Source: Neocallimastix lanati (nom. inval.)
Lineage: Eukaryota; Neocallimastigomycota; Neocallimastigomycetes; Neocallimastigales; Neocallimastigaceae
DNA: 64,000 bases
Assembly: GCA_016946835.1 (NCBI GenBank)
Contig: JACVTC010000034.1
Span: 248,001 to 312,000 of the forward strand
Direction: 5' to 3'
This document shows positions 55,883 through 64,000 of the stretch, piece by piece (the first letter of the stretch is position 1; the number at the start of each line of letters is the position of its first letter). Made by a program: the position numbers and the translations under genes. Under the pieces are notes generated by a model. The model ran no database searches. It saw only the letters and a program-made list of their open reading frames with translations, and had not been told where the DNA came from.

Positions 55883-56449
55883 AAAATTTGTGTAAAAGGT
55901 AAGTTTATTATTAACTAAAATAACGAATAACAATTAAATTTAAAGGCTAAGATAACTTAACACCTCTCTATTCGAGTTGTTAATAATAAACACTAAATTA
56001 ATTAAATTTTATAATTATTATTTTCTATTACACTAGAATATAGCGCAGCACTTTATAACTCTATTCGTTATCAGTTACTGGGCTTACACTGAGTAATATA
56101 TTTTTATTTAATAATTATATTTTATTTATTAATATTAATATTTATAACAACAATTTACGTTAATAGTAACGCTAGTGCATTACAGTTACAAGTTCAATTA
56201 TTATTTATACATGTCAATAATATTATGATTGGTAAAAAATTCAATTTAACTTAGTTTACTAATCACTAAATAAAATATATTTAACTAAGTATTTAACTAT
56301 ATAATTAATTATAAAATAATAAAATTTAATGCACGAAATTAACAAAAGATTTTATTTGATTAGCCGAAATTGCTAGCTGTTTAGAGATACGTTACGTAAC
56401 CAAAGAACTATCATTGGATAAGCTTGAAGTTACCATGTATCTGTTACAA
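55883..56449. other. non-coding segment between LTRs
   Basis: It contains a 10-bp inverted repeat (ATAACGAATA near 55920 and TATTCGTTAT near 56065) and two less A/T-rich stretches (56040-56100 and 56340-56445). No gene is recognised. It may be the rest of the LTR V element. Confidence 0.4.
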
Positions 56450-57422
56450 TGATTTATACCTGATATTCTTAATCTACAAAAATTAAATTTTGTAGAAGTG
56501 AATACGAGGATAAATACTGAATAAAATAGATTTAAGAAATTTAAAAAAAATAAATATGTTTTATTATTAAACACAAAAATGTTTTATAAAAAAAAAATTT
56601 ATTTTTATTTTAATATTAATCTTTATTTATTTAATAATTAATTTTGTTTAAATTAATAAAATAATTGTTAAAACTAATAAAATAATAAAATGAAATATTT
56701 ATTATTTATACTAATTTATTTTAAATTTTAATAATAAAATTGATTATTAATAACTAATAAAATATATAATAATTTATCAAAATAATTAATAATCATGAAA
56801 AATTGATTATTAAAAACTAATAAAATATCTATAATAATTTATTAAATAATTAATAATAAAGAATAATTTATAAGAAATATTTACATGTTTTTATATTTTT
56901 CTTTGATTTTAAACTATTTACATTAAAAATAATAAAATTAATAAAAGAGAAATAAAGAATAATTTATTATTAAATTAAACAATATTTACAATTAAAATGT
57001 TAATAAAGATGAGTTTTAAAATGTTATTTTAATTACAATTTGTTTATAAAAGTTGAGTTATAAAATAAATAAAATAATCATTATTTTAAATAAGAGTAAC
57101 TTAAAAATTATTTAACTATTTAATTTTAATTTTGAGATGTTTATAAGTTTGTTTATTTGTTATTTATAATTTATTAAATTTGTTTATTATTTTGTTTATT
57201 TGTAGTTTTAAAAAAATATTATTTATTAATTTATTTTAGTTTTTAATTAAAATTATTAATGATTAATTAATTTATTATTATTTTATTTTAATTATTTTTA
57301 TTTAATTAAATTTTCTTAAATATGGATTTAATTTTTTTTAGAATGGATTAATTTTTGGGTTAAGTTAGACAAGAATTTGTTCTTTATTATTTATTTTAAT
57401 TTAATAATTTTGTTATTTATCA
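56450..57422 (-). mobile_element. solo LTR, family X (copy 2)
   Basis: It is the inverted form of the LTR at 5155: the plus strand runs from TGATTTATACC to TTATTTATCA. The flanks ACAA and ACAT agree at three of four bases. It is nearly identical to copy 3 at 59949. Confidence 0.82.
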
Positions 57423-57425
57423 ACA

Positions 57426-58261
57426 TGGTAAAGAACGAACATATAATGGATTATTAATTAGAATTTCAACTTATTTTAGAATCCATTATATTGTTCTTTA
57501 CTTAATTTTACTTTACTATATTTTCTATATTAAATTATTTTATAAATATATATATATTTTTTTTTATATTTTTATTAAAAGTTTCTTATATATTATCAAT
57601 AATTCTATATTTTTATTATTAATATCAATATCTATAATTTAGCCTTAAATTTTATTATTTTATTAAAGTGTTTATTATCAATATTAATATTTTATTTTTA
57701 TTCAAATATATTATTATATTATTATTATATTGTATCAATATTAAACTTGTATTCTTTTTAGTATTTTATTTTATTTTTAAATTGATTATTTTTATTCCCC
57801 ACAAATAAAATCAAATATTAATTGATTAATAATAAATATTAAATATATTATAGTTTTTAAATTTATTTTATATAAAATATCAGAATATTATATTAACATT
57901 CTTGATTAAAATAACTTTATTTTTCTGTAAAATCTTTTTAAATTTTGTTTGTTTCTTTGCCTATATATTAAATAATTTAGTTTTAGTATATGAAAAATAA
58001 TATAAAATTATATAAACAAAATTTATTAAAATAAAAATACTTATGAATTAGTTTATTTAAATTAATATAAAATTTAAAGTAATTAGTAATAGTAAATTAT
58101 TTTTTTTAAATATGATAATAAAATGTAGAAAGGCTTTAATTATTTATTTTTTTTTCAAAAAGTATAAATAAGTGAAGTTTTTCAATAATTAAAATGTAGA
58201 CAGAAAAATATTAAAAATAAATAATTAAATAAAAATTCTAATAAAACCCGAACCATAGCAT
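57426..58261 (+). mobile_element. probable LTR, family W
   Basis: It starts TGGTAAAGAACG, resembling the minus-strand start of LTR Y, only 3 bases after LTR X copy 2. It carries TATAAATA at 58163-58170 followed by AGTGAAGTTTTTC. The likely end is CCATAGCA near 58261. No second copy is present, so the right end is inferred. Confidence 0.6.
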
Positions 58262-59159
58262 AATTTATGATGGAGATATCGGGGAATATTAGAAAAATAA
58301 AATTTAATATTATTTATTAATTAAATTATTTAACAAATACTTGGATATAGATTTCCGGGCTAAGTTTAACCTACATAGTAATTGGGCTAGTAGGCTCTGG
58401 ACTGCTGTATTTTATATTGAATACAGTAGCCGTGGTACCCGCGAGGCATGACGTCGTGAAGAGGCAAACTGCACGTCAGACAGGGTATACTATCAGATTA
58501 TCCATAAGTTTTGTTAAATAATAATAATTAATAATTTAATATTAATATTAATAATAATAATAATATGTAAATAAATTTTATATTATTTATATAAATGTAT
58601 AAATTATAATATGTAAATAAATTTAGATCAATATATGAAAATATAACTATTAAATAAATTTATAAGTTAAAATCAATGAATATATTAATTATTATTTAAA
58701 TAATTATTTTTTAAAAATAATTATTATTTTATAAATAATTATAAACTATTAATTATTTTTCATTAATTATATGTCAAAGTTTTGTAATAATTTGGTCTTA
58801 ACGATTAGGTCAAGATGCCAAATTATAGTAATTTATTAATATATAACTTAAATTTACACTTATTTAAAACATATTGTTATTAGTAAATTTTATGAATAAG
58901 TTTTTTATTTAAAATATAAATTTTATTTAATCTTAATAATATTTTATTACATTAGTATTTTATATAATTATTACTATAATTTAAATTACAATAATCCTAC
59001 AAAGGATTAATCAAAAGATTTAAACATGTATTTATATAAAAGCATTAATAAAAGTTTGATATTGATAATATAAAATAAGATAATAATATAAATATTTAAT
59101 ATAAATAAAATATAAGAATCTAATATAGCTAAATATTATATTTTATAATTAAAATATAT
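58262..59159. other. non-coding segment with a GC-rich island
   Basis: It is A/T-rich except for 58350-58500. It could be the leader of an element whose 5' LTR is 57426-58261, with the rest lost. A TTAACGATTAGGTCAAGATGCC word near 58798 is also less A/T-rich. No open frame is seen. Confidence 0.45.
58350..58500. other. GC-rich island, candidate structured RNA
   Basis: It is about half G+C in surroundings that are more than 80% A+T. GGACTGCTGTATT pairs with AATACAGTAGCC across an A/T loop, and TGACGT/ACGTCA words nearby can pair. No open frame and no tRNA pattern are seen. It is either a structured leader of the adjoining LTR element or a non-coding RNA. Confidence 0.45.
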
Positions 59160-59168
59160 TATGTAGAA

Positions 59169-59663
59169 GGGGAGAGCGCGTTTCGGAACCGCACGTGAAT
59201 AGATATAAGCCACATGCTTTTTGAGATGGCGTATTATATATAAAATTTTTTATATAAATAAATAATTAAATAATAATTAAATAAATATTTTATTTTATAA
59301 TAATTTCATAATTTAATGTAAATTATTATATTTCCATATAATAAACAAACTTTATAATTAGAAAATAGTATAAAAAGAAATATTATTAAATATTATTATT
59401 AAATAATTAAATGAATAAATTAATAAATAAATAAAAATTTTCAGAATATGGCGAATGTAAATCATTATTTTTTTTGAAATATATCACATTTTAAATATTT
59501 TTAATAATTATTTTTTCAAAGAAATTATATGTGCCATTTTATTTTAATATTTAAATATTATATTCATAAATAAAAATTTATAAAAAAAATAATATAAGCC
59601 ACATTCCGAAATGAAAATTTATGTAAAAATATTTAAAGCCACATTCCGAAACGCACCACCCCC
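59169..59663. mobile_element. MULE-type MITE, 495 bp, with 9-bp TSD
   Basis: The left end is GGGGAGAGCGCGTTTCGGAA; the inverse of the right end is GGGGGTGGTGCGTTTCGGAA. The perfect 9-bp copy TATGTAGAA lies at 59160-59168 and 59664-59672. Internal GCCACAT and ATGTGGC words relate it to the MITE at 721. No coding sequence is present. Confidence 0.88.
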
Positions 59664-59672
59664 TATGTAGAA

Positions 59673-59948
59673 ATTAGTTTAATGACAATCACGTGTTTAT
59701 ATTATTTAATATATATTAATTTCAATATGTTAATAATATTTAGTAATTAGTTGGCCTAGACTAATTCCTAAATATTTTAATAAAGTTAATTTAATAATAA
59801 TTATTATATTATTATTATTTATTAATATTGAAATTCAAATAACTGAATTATCGAAATTGAAATTGAATTGAAATTCAGTTATTATCTTAACATTATAAGA
59901 AATATTAATTATTCATTATTGAATAATTATGATTTCATACACAAACAA
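59673..59948. other. A/T-rich spacer
   Basis: Small inverted repeats (AATTAGTT...GACTAATT near 59740 and a GAAATTCAA/TTGAAATTC cluster near 59840) are present. I see no gene. Confidence 0.4.
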
Positions 59949-60918
59949 TGATTTATACCTAATATTCTTAATCTACAAAAATTTAATTTTGTAGAAGTGA
60001 ATAAAAGGATAAATACTGAATAAAATTGATTTAAGAAATTTGAAAAAAAAAATAAATATGTTTTATTATTAAATACAAAAATGTTTTATTAAAAAAATTT
60101 ATTTTTATTTTAATATTAATCTTTATTTATTTAATAATTAATTTTGTTTAAATTAATAAAATAATTGTTAAAACTAATAAAATAATAAAATGAAATATTT
60201 ATTATTTATACTAATTTATTTTAAATTTTAATAATAAAATTGATTATTAATAACTAATAAAATATATAATAATTTATCAAAATAATTAATAATCATGAAA
60301 AATTGATTATTAAAAACTAATAAAATATCTATAATAATTTATTAAATAATTAATAATAAAGAATAATTTATAAGAAATATTTACATGTTTTTATATTTTT
60401 CTTTGATTTTAAACTATTTACATTAAGAATAATAAAATTAATAAAAGAGAAATAAAGAATAATTTATTATTAAATTAAACAATATTTACAATTAAAATAT
60501 TAATAAAGATGAGTTTTAAAATGTTATTTTAATTACAATTTGTTTATAAAAGTTGAGTTATAAAATAAATAAAATAATCATTATTTTAAATAAAAGTAAC
60601 TTAAAAATTATTTAACTAGTTAATTTTAATTTTGAGATGTTTATAAGTTTGTTTATTTGTTATTTATAATTTATTAAATTTGTTTATTATTTTGTTTATT
60701 TGTAGTTTTAGAAAAATATTATTTATTAATTTATTTTATTTTTTAATTAAAATTACTAATGATTAATTAATTTATTATTATTTTATTTTAATTATTTTTA
60801 TTTAATTAAATTTTCTTTAATATGGATTTAATTTTTTTTAGAATGGATTAATTTTTGGGTTTAGACAAGAATTTGTTCTTTATTATTTATTTTAATTTAA
60901 TAATTTTATTATTTATCA
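59949..60918 (-). mobile_element. solo LTR, family X (copy 3)
   Basis: It runs from TGATTTATACC to TTATTTATCA on the plus strand, about 970 bp, and is nearly identical to copy 2. The left flank is ACAA. The near-identity to copy 2 means both are young or have been homogenised. Confidence 0.82.
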
Positions 60919-60924
60919 ATAATT

Positions 60925-61413
60925 TGTAAAAGGAAATCTTGGTATATTTGTTAGAGCTATAGTCATGAATAGAACTACTCAAGTTTGATTCACACTTAAA
61001 CTTACTTTTTGAAAATTTTATTTTCATTGTTCTAGTTAATTCTTTCTGTATTTTCTTTAAGAATTTCATAGAAATTCTTAATAATTAAATTGAATTTTTT
61101 ATTTTATTTTATCCTTTCTTCCATTAGTTTCTAAATTAACAGAGAAAATCAGTTTTAAACGATTTTTCTAAGATTCTAAAATTTTTGAAAATCATACAAA
61201 CTGTTTTTCCGTAAAAAGTATAAATATGAGTTAAATTTTCACAAAAGAAATATTTTTAATTCGTGCTTTTATTAATTAATCAATTAATAATAAGTAATTT
61301 GATATATTACAAAATTAGTTAATTAATTAATAAATAATTACTTTAATAAATTTTATTTTAATAAATTAATAAAACAAAATTTTTTAAAAAAACATTTTAA
61401 CTTATTATTAATT
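60925..61413 (+). mobile_element. LTR-like insertion at the end of the copia fossil
   Basis: It begins TGTAAAAGGAAATC. TATAAATA at 61219-61226 followed by TGAGTTAAATTTTC is the shared core promoter. The downstream GTGCTTTTATTAATTAATC matches the LTR-like block at 15451. It probably ends AATTTTCCA near 61413, where copia RNase H coding on the other strand begins. Confidence 0.6.
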
Positions 61414-64000
61414 TTCCAGTGTTGCCTATTGCTATAAGTGACCAGCGCATTACAATCAGTAAAACATTTCATTTTTGGTCCAGATATCACTTTAGTTAAA
61501 GGATCAGCTAACATAGTATCGGAGGATATATGTTCTAAATTCATTTCTTTTCTGTTTATTTTTTCTTGAATGTATTTGTAATCAATGTCCATATGTTTAC
61601 ATCTACCTTTTGAATTTTCATTTTCAGTGATATTTTTACAAGATTTATTATCAACTTTAATTTTTAAATTAATTTCTTTATTGAATATTTCTTTTAGTAA
61701 TTTCTTTAATTTCATTCCTTGTTTTGCGCATTCAGTTAATGCAACATATTCTGCTTCAGTGGTTGATAATGTGATGCTCTTCTGAGTTTCAGATTTCCAT
61801 GAAATTGTATCCACTGGTAGATTTTCTTGTTTCTTCATCGCCAGCGAAATCAGCGTCTGAGTAGGCAATTAAATTTTTACTTCCATAGTAATAAATAGAT
61901 TTTTCTTTAGTAGATTTTAAATATCTTAAGATCATCAATGCTGATTTTAGATCAACTTCTGTTGGGTTTTCGGCGTGTCTTGCAGCTTGATTAACTGCAA
62001 ATAAGATATCTGGTCTTGTTTTTGTTGAAACAAATATTAAAGCACTAATAATAGATTTATAATCTGTTACGTTTGCTGGTGCTGAATTTTCTCTTTCTTT
62101 TAAAGTAATTTTTCTACATGGATTGTTAATTGGTTTTGTCTTATTCATCTTGTAATTCTTAATTAATTTTTCAATGTAGTCTTGTTGATTAGTTTTATAT
62201 CTTTCTTCAGTTTTAAAAATATTTATTCCTATAATTTTGTTAGCTTCCGTGTCTTTTGAAATTTTATATTTTTCTTTTAATTTACTGCTTATAAATTTAA
62301 TTTCTTTATCTTCTCCAGTAAGTAAGATATCATCAACATAAAGACATAATATAGCACATAAATTTCCATTGTGATATTTTGTAAATAAACATTGATCAAT
62401 ACTCAATTGTTTTAAACCAATATTTTTTAAATAACTTGATATTTCTTTATACCATTGTCTTCCGGCTTGTTTCAAACCATATAGAGCCTTATTTAATATC
62501 CAATATTTTCCAGAATTATAATTTTTATCTCCTTCTGGTATGTCCATGTATATTCTTCTAATTTGGCATTTAAATTGCCTTTATATCCATTTGTCTTAAG
62601 TTCCATTTGTATTGTGATGCAATGGCAATTGTAATTCTTAAACTATCTGCTTCAATTGTTGGTGAATATGTTGATGTATAGTTAACACCTTTTCTCTGTT
62701 TGAATCCACGAGCAACTAATCTTGCTCTTTTAACACTATTATCTTTAGTAGTAAATACCCATCTAGTATCAATTAAAGTAGTATCTTTAGGAATATTATT
62801 AATTATTCTCATTACTTTATGTTCATACATATTATTGATTTCTTTTTTAATTGCATCTTTCCATTTATTTGAATCGTTAGAATTTATTGCTTCATCATAA
62901 CTCTTGGGATTAACTGTTTTAATTAATAATACTTTGTTTTTCTTTATTGTTAATTGTTCATTATCATTTGTATTTTCTTTTTCATTTAAATCAATGAATT
63001 TTCTTTTGTTGTTATTTTTATGAGTATCAGTATTTTCCATTTCTTTGTTTTCTAAATTATTTTTGTTATTATCTTGAATATTTATAGCCATATCATTATT
63101 ATTAAAATTATTTAAATTGTTGTTTGAACTTTTATCAATTAATATATCAGAGTTTTGATTTGTGTTTAAGTTTTCATGTTTTTTATTCAAATTCATGTTA
63201 TTATTAATATTGTTATTAATGTTATTGTTGTTATTGTTTAATATAATTTTATTATTGTCATTAATAATTTCTTGGTTGTTATTATTTGAATTATTTGAAT
63301 TATTTAATTGATCATAACTGCCTTTTTCCCCCTCAATTGAATTATTCGAATGAAAAATAGAATTAATATATTCTTCTGATAGAAAGGTAGTATTAATAGT
63401 TCCAGGAATATTTTCCAAGAAATAAACGTCTCTAGCTAATACAATACAGTTAGAAGATAAATCTAAAATACGGTAACCAGTAGAGTCCGAAGCATAACCA
63501 AGAAAAGTTCCAGGTTTAGAATTGTTTTCAAATTTATTCTTTTTATGATTATTATAGAAATATACTCTGCAACCAAAAACACGTAGGTGTGAAATATCAA
63601 TAGGTTTGTTGAAGAAAACTTCATCTGGGATTTTTGAATTATTACCTTGATGAGGATTAAGGTTATATAAACGACATGCACATAGAATAGCAGAATCCCA
63701 AAAATTAAGAGGTAATTTGGCAAAATTAAGTAGAGTGGTTGCACAATAATTAAGAGTTTGATTAATTCGTTCTGAACGACCATTTTGTTGTGGGTAGCCA
63801 GGAGTTGAATGAATTAATTTTATACCATTTTCGGAAAGGAACTTGCTGAAATTTTCATTTGTGTATTCGGTTCCATTGTCGGTTTTTAAAGTATTAATTG
63901 TAAATTCAGTAGTATTATTCATTAATTTGTGAAATTTAATAAATGCGTTATAAACATCAGATTTATTTTTTAAAAGGTAAATCCAGCATTTTCTACTATA
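61414..64000 (-). mobile_element. Ty1/copia element, broken, continues past the window
   Basis: The minus strand carries the copia integrase core, an Asn-rich spacer, RT and RNase H. It differs clearly from the other two copia elements (RNase H end TYSNRQHWKI, RT with YVDDILLTGE). A few breaks are visible. Its 3' LTR is not in place, since a plus-strand LTR-like block adjoins the coding end. The 5' part lies beyond the window. Confidence 0.87.
61428..64000 (-). pseudogene. copia pol fossil (integrase, RT, RNase H), partial
   Basis: The parts in sense order are an integrase with YSRKCWIYLL at the window edge, LKTDNGTEYTNENF, HSTPGYPQQNGRSERIN (Glu of the DDE triad), an Asn-rich spacer (about 63300-62990), RT with ARLVARGFKQRKGVNY, RQMDIKA and YVDDILLTG (about 62330), then RNase H with AYSDADFAGDEETRKSTSG (about 61860) and LADPLTKVISG. 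It is a fossil with a few breaks. It is more typical of copia elements at large than the pair at 30610-42662. Confidence 0.87.

Noticed and set aside
55918-56072. DNA transposon bounded by ATAACGAATA inverted repeats
   Set aside because: The arms are only 10 bp, no target duplication is present, and short inverted words are common in such A/T-rich sequence.
56450-60918. A single LTR element bounded by LTR X copies 2 and 3
   Set aside because: No primer site, purine tract or coding sequence lies where it should. Reported only as a puzzle.

Overview
This window is extremely A+T-rich eukaryotic DNA that holds almost nothing but transposable elements. I found no convincing host protein-coding gene. 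The coding capacity belongs to Ty3/gypsy and Ty1/copia LTR retrotransposons and to two damaged Mutator-like (MULE) DNA transposons. The elements use the standard stop codons. Their proteins carry long asparagine tracts, and the intergenic DNA is mostly short A/T repeats. An A+T-rich fungus fits best; an anaerobic gut fungus is one candidate and an A+T-rich protist cannot be excluded. This is inference from composition and element types only.

Layout. 1-4330: MULE-type miniature elements (MITEs), a decayed MULE transposase (1478-2912) and simple repeats. 4331-5150: a minus-strand gypsy integrase fossil. 5155-15078: three solo LTRs and one whole-looking gypsy element (7953-15078) joined head to tail, every junction being the same four bases TAAC, ending about 13 bp before a tRNA-like sequence (about 15092). 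15183-30609: three broken gypsy elements (plus 15841-19430, minus 19433-24449, plus 24985-30609), the first with a solo LTR inside its integrase. 30610-42662: a broken minus-strand copia element containing a miniature-element nest (32268-34838) and a whole-looking younger copia element (34944-40226, TSD TATTC). 42688-44019: an LTR end, a tRNA-Val-like relic 15 bp downstream, and a TRIM-like element without coding sequence. 44020-50951: a broken minus-strand gypsy element with a solo LTR in gag. 52105-54113: the second MULE. 54315-61413: solo LTRs, a GC-rich island and a MITE. 61414-64000: a broken copia element running off the right edge.

The strongest candidates for something not yet described are these. 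(1) Repeated insertion of related LTR elements at one TAAC site just upstream of a tRNA-like sequence, echoed at a second tRNA-like relic. (2) An LTR core promoter module, TATAAATA followed by a G/T-A3-T3-C block, shared by about ten LTRs. (3) A copia primer-binding site that matches the anticodon arm of tRNA-Lys(CUU). (4) A canonical -1 slippery heptamer abutting the gag stop in two gypsy elements. (5) A MITE/MULE family with reiterated ATTTCG subterminal repeats and perfect 9-bp target duplications.
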